Assembly: GCF_000368865.1 (NCBI RefSeq)
Contig: NZ_KB849727.1
Coordinates: forward strand, 1,181,122-1,245,121
From: Acinetobacter bouvetii DSM 14964 = CIP 107468
GTDB lineage: Bacteria > Pseudomonadota > Gammaproteobacteria > Pseudomonadales > Moraxellaceae
Direction: 5' to 3'
DNA: 64,000 nucleotides
Shown here: positions 20,640 through 28,726 of the stretch, piece after piece
Layout: every line of letters begins with the position of its first letter
Position numbering within the stretch: the first letter of the stretch is position 1
Translations under genes and position numbers: made by a program
Notes under the pieces: model-generated
Told to the model about the DNA's origin: nothing
What the model saw: only the letters and a program-made list of their open reading frames with translations
The model's database searches: none

Positions 20640-21276
20640 TCCGTTATTCTTCTTAATTATCAAAAAAATCAGGGATTGATAACTTAATCACATACTGCGC
20701 GATTTTAATTTTCAATTGTTCATCCTGTGTGCAGGGACACCCATGTTTTATTTTTCAGTGACATCCGCCCTTTAAGACAACAGCCTCTATGCATATGCCA
20801 TTTATTGTAAAAAACTTAAATTAATCATGAAGTATAATTAAACAAAATTAGCAGGATAGCCAAATTTAACCCCCTGTATTGGCTATCAAGGCTAAAAGCC
20901 TATTTGCCGAAAAGTTCCCTGCAGAATCGCTTTTATATGATATTTTTTAACGGCTTCAGCAGTACGCCCTATGGCCAAGCCAATTAAAATAACAATGCCT
21001 GCCTGAATATTCTTTTTAATAATCTTATTTTAATGGTCGCATTTTGAAAAATACCCTTTGCTGCGCATTATAATATGCCGCAGCTCCCCGTCCCGATTAT
21101 ATGCTGTTTCATATTATCGGCCCGCTCTATAATATCTGGATGCGCTAGGCTGCTCATATATTGACAGTATCCGCCTGCAGTATTAAAGCGCTTAAACCAT
21201 AGAATAAAAGCAATTTTCGCTAAACTAGACAAGTACAGGAAAACAACGTATAACTCCGTTTTTCTTCGTACAGGCA
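20640..21276. other. Long intergenic region with two adjacent hairpins
   Basis: No protein gene is supported here. It contains a perfect TATAAT at 20833-20838, followed at 20855-20887 by a 9-base stem (GATAGCCAA/TTGGCTATC) whose 15-base loop holds CCCCC, then at 20889-20901 a 5-base stem AGGCT/AGCCT. This could be a small RNA but no good -35 or terminator accompanies it. The rest is featureless and AT-rich. Confidence 0.35.
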
Positions 21277-22215
21277 ATGGCAGTGAAACTTGTATTAGCA
21301 CCCATGGAAGGCTTAACCGATCCAATTATGCGCGATGTGCTGACATCCGTCGGGAGCTTTGACTGGTGTGTCACTGAGTTTATCCGGGTCACCAATTCTG
21401 TCCTGCCCGACCATGTCTATCACTCCTATTGCCCTGAGCTGCTCAATGAGGGGAAAACGGCAGCAGGCACGCCTGTGCATGTACAGTTTTTAGGCAATGA
21501 TCCTGAAATGCTGGCTGCCAATGCCTTACGCGCGGTTGCCTTAGGCGCGCCTGCTATTGATATGAATTTTGGCTGTCCTGCAAAAACGGTGAACCGCCAC
21601 CGCGGCGGTTCGGTGCTGCTGGATGAACCCGAAGTGGTCTATGAACTGGTCAAAGCTGTGCGCGATGCCGTGCCGAGCCATATTCCGGTATCAGCCAAAA
21701 TGCGCCTAGGCTATATGGACCGCAATTTCACGATGGAAAATGCCCATGCCATTGAAGACGCTGGCGCAGCATGGGTTACTGTGCATGCCCGCACCAAAGC
21801 GGACGGCTATACTCCACCCGCCTTTTGGGATCAGCTGCGCCCCATCCGCGAAGCATTGAAAATTAATGTGATTGCCAATGGCGAAATTTGGAACAATGCC
21901 GATGCCAAGCAGTGCCGGCTTGAATCAGGCTGTGAAGATTTAATGATTGGCCGCGGTGCCGTCACCACCCCGGACATTACCCAATGCATCCGCCAAAATA
22001 GTGATGATGCGCTGATTACATGGAATCAGCTGATTCAGCTGCAGATCCGCTTTTTGAACGGCACATATAAAAAAGAAATGAATATGGTGGGCCGCTATAA
22101 GCAATGGCTGGGCATGATGTCTAAGCATTATCCTGAAGCCAAAGAGCTTTGGAATGAAGTGAAAAAAGTTAGACCGCTCGAAGATATTGTACAGAAATTG
22201 CAAAGCCATCAATAA
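21277..22215 (+). CDS. dusC: tRNA-dihydrouridine(16) synthase DusC
   Basis: A 312-residue flavoenzyme that reduces uridine 16 of tRNA to dihydrouridine with NADPH and FMN. LAPMEGLTDPIMR is the N-terminal FMN-site motif and MNFGCPAKTVNRHRGG contains the catalytic Cys100. The FDWCVTEFIRV segment and overall length match the DusC subgroup rather than DusA or DusB. It stands alone, followed by a strong terminator. Confidence 0.93.
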   Translation: MAVKLVLAPMEGLTDPIMRDVLTSVGSFDWCVTEFIRVTNSVLPDHVYHSYCPELLNEGKTAAGTPVHVQFLGNDPEMLAANALRAVALGAPAIDMNFGCPAKTVNRHRGGSVLLDEPEVVYELVKAVRDAVPSHIPVSAKMRLGYMDRNFTMENAHAIEDAGAAWVTVHARTKADGYTPPAFWDQLRPIREALKINVIANGEIWNNADAKQCRLESGCEDLMIGRGAVTTPDITQCIRQNSDDALITWNQLIQLQIRFLNGTYKKEMNMVGRYKQWLGMMSKHYPEAKELWNEVKKVRPLEDIVQKLQSHQ

Positions 22216-22234
22216 ATACCTGAATTAAGATCTG

Positions 22235-22262
22235 AAAAGCCCTTTCTCAAAAGGGCTTTTTC
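22235..22262. terminator. Terminator after dusC
   Basis: GAAAAGCCCTTT and AAAGGGCTTTTTC-type arms with a 4-base loop, between the convergent dusC and SseB-like genes; usable from both sides. Confidence 0.85.
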
Positions 22263-22292
22263 ATCTATAGCTGAATGTCCAGATCAAATGCT

Positions 22293-22655
22293 CTAAGCAA
22301 ATTCAGCCTGCAGCAAAAATTCAATTTCGTCCGCCGAAAATTCTTTCGAATAGGATGACGTCGGGTTTAAGACCAAAATTGCACCTTGCGTCATTTCCAA
22401 TAATTTTCTGGCAGGCATGCTCATATAAGGTTCACCTGCACCTAAATCGGCACGAATCGTTTCAGATGATAAAAAGAATGGGATGGCCTGCTCTCCATGT
22501 TCTGTTTGCAGCATGCGGAATTGAATGCGGCCATTGGCCTGCGCTAGGCCTAGACAGTAAATGTCTGAAAGCAGCAACTGCTTCAAAAATTCAGGCGTAT
22601 TTTCAGGATTTTCGGCAGCCTGCTGAAAAAGCGCGTCTAAATGCGGATTGCTCAT
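22293..22655 (-). CDS. SseB-like (N-terminal domain) protein
   Basis: A 120-residue soluble protein matching the SseB N-terminal domain: an initial helix (LDALFQQAAENPENTPEFLKQLL), then QAIPFFLSSETIRA and PARKLLEMTQGAILVLNPTSSYSKEFSADEIEFLL. SseB was first noted as an enhanced serine sensitivity protein in E. coli; its biochemical role is unknown. It is 92 bases from the next gene on the same strand. Confidence 0.75.
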   Translation of the reverse strand: MSNPHLDALFQQAAENPENTPEFLKQLLLSDIYCLGLAQANGRIQFRMLQTEHGEQAIPFFLSSETIRADLGAGEPYMSMPARKLLEMTQGAILVLNPTSSYSKEFSADEIEFLLQAEFA

Positions 22656-22747
22656 TCTGTTGTTCTTGTTCTATTGCTTTTATTTTGCAGAGCATCATAG
22701 CAAAAGCATTCAAAAGTACAACTGCTGTCAGCGGACGCAGCTGTTCA

Positions 22748-23404
22748 CTATGTTTCATTTTTCTGCCTTAGGTTTTCCACATGGGTCCGATTGGTCTTCC
22801 AGGACTTTTCCAGCACTGCTTTTTCAATCCGCAATTGAATCCGTTTCAGCTTTATCGCTGGAATCAGCTCTTCACGGAAACCGTTGACATAATCTGTCCA
22901 TGCCGCGCCGCGGAATACATTCTCAGGCATAGGGGTTTTAAATTCACAGTCTGGCATAAACACCACAATCGAATGCATCCATGCCGGCTCAACAAGATCG
23001 CTCAAAAGGGTTTGCAAAACTTTTTGATGCTTATAGTTTTGATGCAATGGATTTTGAAACTTAAACGATTTTTTATAAATTTTCTGCGTCCACATTTTTT
23101 GACGTGCACCGCCAAAGATCCAGCCCTTATAGTTTTTGGTTTCAATGACAAAAATGCCGTAAGGGCTTAATAAAATATGGTCAATCTGCGTGGTTTGGTT
23201 CTGCTCATCAGGCAAAGTGCAATCGTTCAATAAACGGTACTTTTCTTTATTCAAATACCGTTTGGCCTGTGTGCTGACGACAAACTCCCCTATTTTTCCT
23301 TTCAAAAAAGGCGTAAATATTTTGAAGAGGCCAGCAGCAGCAAACAGTAAAATCAGCCACCATAGCTGTGAAAACAGCGGGGAAAAAATTTGCGCTATAT
23401 TCAT
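22748..23404 (-). CDS. NERD-domain (nuclease-related) membrane-anchored protein
   Basis: A 218-residue protein with one N-terminal membrane helix (about residues 12-33, LWWLILLFAAAGLFKIF) and a NERD domain: IGEFVVSTQAKRYL, then TQIDHILLSPYGIFVIETKNYKG, whose D...E-x-K arrangement resembles the restriction-endonuclease-like active site. NERD proteins are thought to be nucleases or DNA processing factors, but few are characterised. No other defence gene adjoins it. Confidence 0.8.
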   Translation of the reverse strand: MNIAQIFSPLFSQLWWLILLFAAAGLFKIFTPFLKGKIGEFVVSTQAKRYLNKEKYRLLNDCTLPDEQNQTTQIDHILLSPYGIFVIETKNYKGWIFGGARQKMWTQKIYKKSFKFQNPLHQNYKHQKVLQTLLSDLVEPAWMHSIVVFMPDCEFKTPMPENVFRGAAWTDYVNGFREELIPAIKLKRIQLRIEKAVLEKSWKTNRTHVENLRQKNET

Positions 23405-23456
23405 TCAATCCAGTTCATATTATAGTTTTAACAAAAACAATATAAACTGGCTGAGT

Positions 23457-23936
23457 TCATAAAGCTTCTAATTTCAATAGAATATCCTTATTTTCCAGCC
23501 CGCCGGCAAAGCCCACCAATTTGCCATTCGCCCCCACCACACGGTGGCACGGCGCAATAATCGAAATTGGATTTTTACCGTTGGCTGCGCCGACTGCGCG
23601 CACCGCTTTAACATTGCCGAGCTGTTCAGCAATTTGCTTATAGCTGCGGGTTTCACCAAAAGGAATGGTCAGCAGCGCCTGCCAAACTTTTTGCTGAAAT
23701 TCAGTCCCTTCAAAATCCAAAGGCAAATCAAAAACTTGACGTTGACCTGAAAAATACTCATTTAACTGCTTTTGCGTTTCCAGCAAAATTGGATGCTTTT
23801 TATCTTCAACCAGCTCTGCCAAACGAACACGTTTGGGGTCTTCATTTTCCCAAAGCACCGCAACAAGCGCTGTGTCATGCGCGACCAGTTTCAGCAAACC
23901 AACAGGTGAAGCCATTTCCATAAAAGACAATTGCAT
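23457..23936 (-). CDS. ogt: Methylated-DNA-protein-cysteine S-methyltransferase (Ogt-type)
   Basis: A 159-residue suicide repair protein that takes alkyl groups from O6-alkylguanine. The acceptor Cys130 lies in IIAPCHRVVGANGKLVGFAGG, and FQQKVWQALLTIPFGETRSYKQIAEQLGN is the DNA-binding helix-turn-helix. It lacks the Ada N-terminal regulatory domain, so it is the constitutive Ogt type. Confidence 0.93.
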   Translation of the reverse strand: MQLSFMEMASPVGLLKLVAHDTALVAVLWENEDPKRVRLAELVEDKKHPILLETQKQLNEYFSGQRQVFDLPLDFEGTEFQQKVWQALLTIPFGETRSYKQIAEQLGNVKAVRAVGAANGKNPISIIAPCHRVVGANGKLVGFAGGLENKDILLKLEAL

Positions 23937-23975
23937 GCTCGTGATCCATATCGTTCAAGGCGTTTGAAATATAAC

Positions 23976-24293
23976 TCAACTCGATGAAAGTTTCATCAGC
24001 ACCAGCCCCGAAATAATCAGGACTGCCGCCAGCATGCGCATTGCCGAAGCAGGCTCGCCTAAAAAGAAAATGCCTACGGCAAATGAGCCGACCGCGCCAA
24101 TGCCCGTCCAAACAGTATACGCTGTACCCAGCGGCAAAGTTTTCATGGCATAAGACAGCAAAGCAAAACTTGCGATCATAAAAACAATGGTCAGCACACT
24201 TGGAACGAATTTAGAAAACCCATCAGACACTTTCATACAGTATGCCCAAACCACTTCCAAAAATCCTGCAACAAGCAATAAAACCCAAGCCAT
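23976..24293 (-). CDS. gdx: SMR-family guanidinium exporter Gdx (SugE), copy 2
   Basis: A 105-residue four-helix small multidrug resistance protein. Glu13 in GFLEVVWAYCMK is the essential proton/substrate carboxylate, and TLPLGTAYTVWTGIGAVGSF is the Gdx/SugE subtype signature. Gdx proteins export guanidinium in exchange for protons as dual-topology dimers. It differs from the upstream copy at 25 of 105 positions, with the last 20 residues identical. A terminator at 24344 separates the copies, so it may be expressed by read-through from the riboswitch-controlled gene or from its own promoter. Confidence 0.9.
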   Translation of the reverse strand: MAWVLLLVAGFLEVVWAYCMKVSDGFSKFVPSVLTIVFMIASFALLSYAMKTLPLGTAYTVWTGIGAVGSFAVGIFFLGEPASAMRMLAAVLIISGLVLMKLSSS

Positions 24294-24343
24294 ATCCTAA
24301 GCCTAATCTAACTTTCAGCCGCTTAAATGAAAAATCATAAACC

Positions 24344-24376
24344 TAAAAAAGAGCCATATGGTTGAATATGGCTCTT
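24344..24376 (-). terminator. Terminator between the two Gdx genes
   Basis: Minus strand: AGAGCCATAT and ATATGGCTCT flank a 6-base loop and are followed by TTTTTT. It lies 15 bases after the first gdx stop and would limit transcription of the second copy. Confidence 0.85.
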
Positions 24377-24390
24377 TAGAAACCTCAGTA

Positions 24391-24708
24391 TTAACTTGAT
24401 GAAAGCTTCATCAGTACAAGGCCTGAAATAATCAATACCGCTGCCAGCATGCGCACCGCAGTCGCAGGTTCACCCAAAATAAAAATACCGACCAGAAATG
24501 AGCCGACCGCACCGATCCCCGTCCAAATGGTATACGCCGTTCCCAGCGGCAAAGTACGCATGGCATACGCCAGCAGGCCAAAGCTTAAAATCATAAAAAA
24601 TAAGGTGATAATGCTTGGGGTGAGCTTGGTGAAACCTTCGGACATTTTCATGCTGTATGCCCAAACGATTTCAAAAATGCCCGCAAAGATAAGAAGAATC
24701 CAAGCCAT
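24391..24708 (-). CDS. gdx: SMR-family guanidinium exporter Gdx (SugE), copy 1
   Basis: A 105-residue four-helix transporter with Glu13 in GIFEIVWAYSMK and the Gdx signature TLPLGTAYTIWTGIGAVGSF. It should export guanidinium from the cytoplasm. A GGAGC Shine-Dalgarno lies 7 bases upstream of the ATG, and the leader holds two ACGR-loop hairpins of a guanidine-II riboswitch. The arrangement riboswitch–gdx makes the guanidinium assignment much firmer than sequence similarity to general multidrug SMR pumps would. Confidence 0.94.
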   Translation of the reverse strand: MAWILLIFAGIFEIVWAYSMKMSEGFTKLTPSIITLFFMILSFGLLAYAMRTLPLGTAYTIWTGIGAVGSFLVGIFILGEPATAVRMLAAVLIISGLVLMKLSSS

Positions 24709-24734
24709 GATATCTGCTCCAAATTTAAATTAGA

Positions 24735-24811
24735 GTCAGGCCGTCCTGACGGATTTTCTCAAGAGATGAAGCTTTAGATTAAAACTCAAAAATGAGGGAG
24801 GTCGTTCCTCC
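24735..24811 (-). promoter_or_regulatory. Guanidine-II (mini-ykkC) riboswitch
   Basis: On the minus strand two hairpins precede gdx copy 1. The proximal one is GTCAGG-ACGG-CCTGAC (24735-24750), a 6-base-pair stem with the diagnostic ACGR tetraloop. The distal one is GGAGG-AACGA-CCTCC (24797-24811), 5 base pairs with ACGA plus one extra A in the loop. They are joined by a 46-base linker. In this class each loop binds one guanidinium and the loops dock together, exposing the downstream ribosome site (GGAGC, 24716-24720). The extra loop base and long linker are slight departures from the consensus as I know it. Confidence 0.9.
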
Positions 24812-24957
24812 TTATAATGGTGCAATCATAGCGAATTATGAATTCTTTTGGGGCAATTTTTACAACTTATGACCAAAAATAAACCTATAAAAAATAGGAC
24901 TTTAAAATTGCCTCTTAAAGTCCTATGGTTAGGATAATGATGATGAATACTTATTTC

Positions 24958-25950
24958 TTAAAACTTAAAGCGCACACCTGCGCCATACAGCCAGCCCTGT
25001 TCAGAATCTGACTGAACCTGCCACGGGTTTTCATCATTGCCCTTCGAATATTCATAAGCAATGTCGAGATACGGCATGACTTTTTTACTGATCTCATAAC
25101 GGGTTTCTAAGCCTGCTGTTGCATTGCTCAACCCTGCTTTTTTGGCATATTTGGAATCATCACTGAAGATTACATTCAGGTCTAAATACGGCTGCACAAT
25201 CAGCTTTTGTGTAATCAATAAATCTCGTTCCGTCTCAAGGCTAAAACCTGCATAGCTGTCCTTACCGGCATAGAGATAAGCATCGGTTTCAAAGAAATAC
25301 GGCGCCATGCCATGCAGGCCAATTACCGCATCAACATTGTCTTCAGTGTCTTTACAATGATGATCAAGTTCGACTTTTTCACTTCGATAACGTGCGCCGA
25401 TTTGTGCATCCCAAAAATCTGAAATCATGCGGCTATACAAAATTTTGGCATCATAATGCGCGTCATGTGACTCTTGTTTTTCCGCATGCACTTTAATGAA
25501 AACTTTGTTTTCATCTGTCCCGATACGGGTTTCAAACTCAGACTTTAAAGCGCCGGCGCCATCTTCATTCACCAGCCATTTATTATCGACTGTGGTCACT
25601 GCATAAATCTGTGCGCCATGCTCTTTGCGGTGGTCATGCCCTTGATGCGCTGTTTCAACCGATGCAGATGCCGAATGAGTTGTATGGTCTTGCACAGGCT
25701 GCGCTTCAGGAACACGTTGTGCTGCAGGGGCAATGTGCTGTGAATGATCCATTTCGCCATGCTTCATATCAGCATGATTCATTTCTGCATGGTTCATCTG
25801 CTGGTGATTCATTTGAGAATGATCCATCGGCATAGCTGTAATGGTCGCTTTTGCACCATGATCTTCACCATTATGCGCAAAACTCACCGCACTGATCATC
25901 AGCAAAGAACTGCTTAAAACACTTTTAGAAAAAAGATTAATGATGCGCAT
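24958..25950 (-). CDS. copB: Copper resistance outer-membrane protein CopB/PcoB
   Basis: A 330-residue protein with signal peptide (MRIINLFSKSVLSSSLLMISAVSFA) and a Met/His-rich metal-binding stretch built from MNHxxMNHxxM-type repeats (about residues 40-70). The rest is a beta-barrel (ETRIGTDENKVFIKVHAE ... WQVQSDSEQGWLYGAGVRFKF) ending in phenylalanine as outer-membrane barrels do. Family members bind or sequester copper at the outer membrane together with CopA. The start at 25950 has AGGAG seven bases upstream and overlaps the preceding gene by 14 bases; a 16-codon longer frame runs further into that gene. Confidence 0.92.
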   Translation of the reverse strand: MRIINLFSKSVLSSSLLMISAVSFAHNGEDHGAKATITAMPMDHSQMNHQQMNHAEMNHADMKHGEMDHSQHIAPAAQRVPEAQPVQDHTTHSASASVETAHQGHDHRKEHGAQIYAVTTVDNKWLVNEDGAGALKSEFETRIGTDENKVFIKVHAEKQESHDAHYDAKILYSRMISDFWDAQIGARYRSEKVELDHHCKDTEDNVDAVIGLHGMAPYFFETDAYLYAGKDSYAGFSLETERDLLITQKLIVQPYLDLNVIFSDDSKYAKKAGLSNATAGLETRYEISKKVMPYLDIAYEYSKGNDENPWQVQSDSEQGWLYGAGVRFKF

Positions 25951-26263
25951 GCTGATCTCCTTTCTGAGCATTTTTGTCCTGCTGCTTTTCTGTGGCATCT
26001 TGCTGCTGATCTTTTGCAGGCTGTGACTGCTGATGATTCATATGCGCTGAATGATCTTCAGGATTCATCTGCGCCATCATCTGCATATGCTGTTCATGCG
26101 CTTGCGCAGAATGCTGTGAATGATCCATCTGCTGGCTCATTGCCAAAGTCTCTGTTCCCTTTTTGACAGGTGAATGATGGCCGTCATGCGCCAGGCTCAA
26201 ACTACTCAACCCCAGGACTGCAGCAGAGAAAACCGCTTTCAATACAAAATTAGTGATGTGCAT
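25937..26263 (-). CDS. Small periplasmic Met/His-rich copper-operon protein
   Basis: A 108-residue protein with a signal peptide (cleavage near LSLA). The mature part is almost entirely His, Met, Gln, Lys and Asp (MDHSQHSAQAHEQHMQMMAQM, then Q/K/D-rich tail ending HAHH) with no predicted fold. It overlaps copA by 14 bases and copB by 14 bases, so all three are translationally coupled. A periplasmic copper-binding or copper-buffering role is inferred from composition and place; I do not recognise a named family. Confidence 0.8.
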   Translation of the reverse strand: MHITNFVLKAVFSAAVLGLSSLSLAHDGHHSPVKKGTETLAMSQQMDHSQHSAQAHEQHMQMMAQMNPEDHSAHMNHQQSQPAKDQQQDATEKQQDKNAQKGDQHAHH

Positions 26264-28097
26264 GTTCAGCCCCTTTTTGCTCAGCTGCCGGTGTGGCTTG
26301 CGTCATTTTTGCTGCGCTTTGAATGGGTGCTGTCGAAACTTTGCCATCAGTAACATTGGCAACGATGAGTTTATTCATCATGCCTGCGCTCATGTGATAC
26401 AGCAGGTGGCAATGAATCGCCCACTCCCCCAATTCATCCGCGGTCAGTAAAGCCGTCACGGTTTTGCCCGGCGGAACAATCACTGTATGCTTATTGGGCA
26501 TATCCGCCACAGGCTGGCCATTTTCCAGCTGCATAAACATGCCATGCAGATGCATGGGATGCGCCATCATGCTGTCATTGATAAATTTGATTCGGATACG
26601 CTCGCCATACTTCACTTTCAGCGGTTCAGCATCACTGAATTTTTTGCCGTTGATAGTCCAGATATAGCGCTCCATCGTGCCGCCCAGACGGATGACCAAT
26701 TCACTGGCCGCTGCGCGGGTATCCGCTTGAGGATGTAAAGATTTTAAATCACTGTATTGCAGTGCTTTATCACCTTCTGGCGTAGAGGCATTGGCCCAGC
26801 CATATACAGGCTGATCATTTTTCTGCGGCATATGCTGTGAATGATCCGTGTCCGGCATCTCGTCATGATTCATTTTCGTATGATCCATGCCCTGCATTGC
26901 ATCGTGATTCATTTTCGTATGATCCATGCCTGGCATCGCTTTATGATTCATTTTCGAATGATCCATGCCTTGCATCGCATCATGATTCATCTTTGCATGA
27001 TCCATGCCCGGCATATCGCCATGCCCCATATCTTCCATCGTCAGCAGGGAGCGCGGACGCGGTGCAGGCATGTGAATGCCGTGAGTTATTGGATTCAATT
27101 CATTGTGCAGCGTGCCCACAGCAAAGCCTGAACGGTCAATGGATTCCGCCTCTATCTGATAGTGCCCATTTTCCGGTGCAACGATCACATCATAGGTTTC
27201 TGCGGTGCCGATGCGGAACTCATCCACAGGCACAGGCTTAACCGGCTGGCCGTCCGCGCTGACCACCGTCATTTTCAGGCCAGGAATGCGCACATCAAAA
27301 AAAGACATGGCCGAAGCATTAATAAAGCGCAGGCGGACTTTTTCGTTCGGCTTAAACATGCCTGTCCAATTCTGTTCAGGCGTTTTGCCGTTGATCAGAA
27401 AGGTATAGCCGGTGACATCGGACAGATCCGTTTTCAGCATGCGCATCTGATTCCACATTTTGCGGTCAGCCCATGTGGCTTTCAGCCCATCCCGCTGGAC
27501 CTGTTTCCACACATCCCCCAAGGTTTCACGCTGATTTTGATAGTACTCTGCAGAAATTTTCAGATTTTTCTGGATCTGATCGCTGCCTTGCTCATGAAAA
27601 TCCGACAGCATCACCACATAATCACGCTCGGTTTCTTCATGCGGCGCCAAAGGCTGTTTCCCTTTCGGATAAATCACCAAAGCGCCGTACAGGCCATCCT
27701 GCTCCTGCCCTTTAGAATGCGCGTGATACCAATAGGTACCGCTTTGACGCACTTTAAATTTATAAACAAATTCTTTATTTGGCCCAATGCCGTTGAAACC
27801 GTTAAAGCCTGGCACGCCATCCATAATGCCTGGCAGCAGCAGGCCATGCCAATGAATGGAAGAGTCTTTATTTTTCAGATGATTCTTGACCCGGATCACC
27901 GCATCATCGCCCTCTTCAAACTCTAAAAGCGGAGCAGGAAACTGACCGTTTACGGTAATCCGAGTGAGCGGTTTTCCTGTGACCTGTACTGTGCTCTCAT
28001 CAATAATGAGCGAGTATTCTTTCACAGCCGCATACAGCGCTGTAGATGATATGAAGCAAATACCTGCAAGCAGGCTTTGACTGAATTTACTGGACAT
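26250..28097 (-). CDS. copA: Copper resistance multicopper oxidase CopA/PcoA
   Basis: A 615-residue periplasmic multicopper oxidase that probably oxidises Cu(I) to less toxic Cu(II). All four copper motifs are present: IHWHG (His82, His84), WYHAHS (His125, His127), HPMHLHG (513-519) and HCHLLYHMSAGM (562-573), with Cys563 as the type 1 copper ligand. A Met/His insert of four 13-residue repeats of the form GMDHxKMNHxAMx spans residues 364-415. The signal peptide (MSSKFSQSLLAGICFISSTALYA) lacks the twin arginines usual in CopA, so Sec export is implied. AGGAT lies upstream of the ATG. Confidence 0.95.
   Translation of the reverse strand: MSSKFSQSLLAGICFISSTALYAAVKEYSLIIDESTVQVTGKPLTRITVNGQFPAPLLEFEEGDDAVIRVKNHLKNKDSSIHWHGLLLPGIMDGVPGFNGFNGIGPNKEFVYKFKVRQSGTYWYHAHSKGQEQDGLYGALVIYPKGKQPLAPHEETERDYVVMLSDFHEQGSDQIQKNLKISAEYYQNQRETLGDVWKQVQRDGLKATWADRKMWNQMRMLKTDLSDVTGYTFLINGKTPEQNWTGMFKPNEKVRLRFINASAMSFFDVRIPGLKMTVVSADGQPVKPVPVDEFRIGTAETYDVIVAPENGHYQIEAESIDRSGFAVGTLHNELNPITHGIHMPAPRPRSLLTMEDMGHGDMPGMDHAKMNHDAMQGMDHSKMNHKAMPGMDHTKMNHDAMQGMDHTKMNHDEMPDTDHSQHMPQKNDQPVYGWANASTPEGDKALQYSDLKSLHPQADTRAAASELVIRLGGTMERYIWTINGKKFSDAEPLKVKYGERIRIKFINDSMMAHPMHLHGMFMQLENGQPVADMPNKHTVIVPPGKTVTALLTADELGEWAIHCHLLYHMSAGMMNKLIVANVTDGKVSTAPIQSAAKMTQATPAAEQKGAEHAHH
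26853..27008. repeat. Four tandem 39-base repeats coding Met/His motifs in copA
   Basis: Four in-frame 39-base units encode GMDH-xKMNH-xxMx. The DNA units are nearly identical, so the copy number may vary between strains by slippage or recombination. Confidence 0.85.
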
Positions 28098-28153
28098 AAC
28101 TTAATCCTAATTTTTTAAAGGGACTTTGAGATAAAAGTGTTCTAAAAACCGGA

Positions 28154-28726
28154 TTAAGCTTTAGGAGGGCGCAGCAGTTCCTGCCAATGGCCAGGCAAAT
28201 ACTGCGCAGTGTAGATTATATTGGGCTGTTCAGACGCCAGCTTCAATTCAGGCAAAGAAAACTGAACGGCATGCATTTCTAAAGAAAGCGAGGCAATTTG
28301 GCAGTGCCACAAGGCGCAGTCAGCACATTGCATGTTACTGCCCATGGGAGCGGGTTTGGTCTGGCAATGCTCTGAAGCCTGAGCTGCAAGCTGCATCTTG
28401 CCTTGATGGCAATCCTGCATTTGCATATCGGATGCGGCAAAGCCGGAAGAAGCCTGTTGCGCCATGGCCTGCGGGGCAGCTGAATCATGCTTCTCCATCA
28501 CACCATGAGGCGCAGAATGCATCGGTACTGTTTGCATGTGAGAAACAGCGGCCTGCGCATTGTCAGCCTGAGCATTCCTCAACTGCGGCGCTTCGGACGG
28601 AGTACTGCTGGCCTCAACGGCTTGGCTCATCATCAGCAAGTGAATAGGCTTTTGCACAGCAAAGGCAACACTGCTCCATCCGATGACCAATGCCATCAGA
28701 AAAGCGAAGCTGGTATACCGCCGCAT
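28154..28726 (-). CDS. DUF2946-like Cys/His/Met-rich secreted protein of the copper cluster
   Basis: From the ATG at 28726 the protein has 190 residues, with a signal peptide or anchor (YTSFAFLMALVIGWSSVAFA). The middle is Ala/Gln/Met/His-rich and the C-terminal part has a cysteine cluster (DCHQGKMQ, EHCQ, MQCADCALWHCQ) with a CxxC pair; the end HWQELLRPPKA matches the RPP(K/R)A tail of DUF2946 proteins. It lies 56 bases upstream of copA on the same strand, so it probably heads the operon as a periplasmic metal-binding protein. A 36-codon longer frame begins with GTG and has no better ribosome site. Confidence 0.7.
   Translation of the reverse strand: MRRYTSFAFLMALVIGWSSVAFAVQKPIHLLMMSQAVEASSTPSEAPQLRNAQADNAQAAVSHMQTVPMHSAPHGVMEKHDSAAPQAMAQQASSGFAASDMQMQDCHQGKMQLAAQASEHCQTKPAPMGSNMQCADCALWHCQIASLSLEMHAVQFSLPELKLASEQPNIIYTAQYLPGHWQELLRPPKA

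Noticed and set aside
22748..23404. NERD nuclease-like gene as part of an anti-phage defence island
   Set aside because: Its neighbours are ordinary housekeeping genes (SseB-like, ogt, gdx) and no other defence component is near.
26837..27926. Long plus-strand frames opposite copA
   Set aside because: They arise from the repetitive Met/His codons and strong codon bias of copA; the minus-strand protein has all multicopper oxidase motifs.
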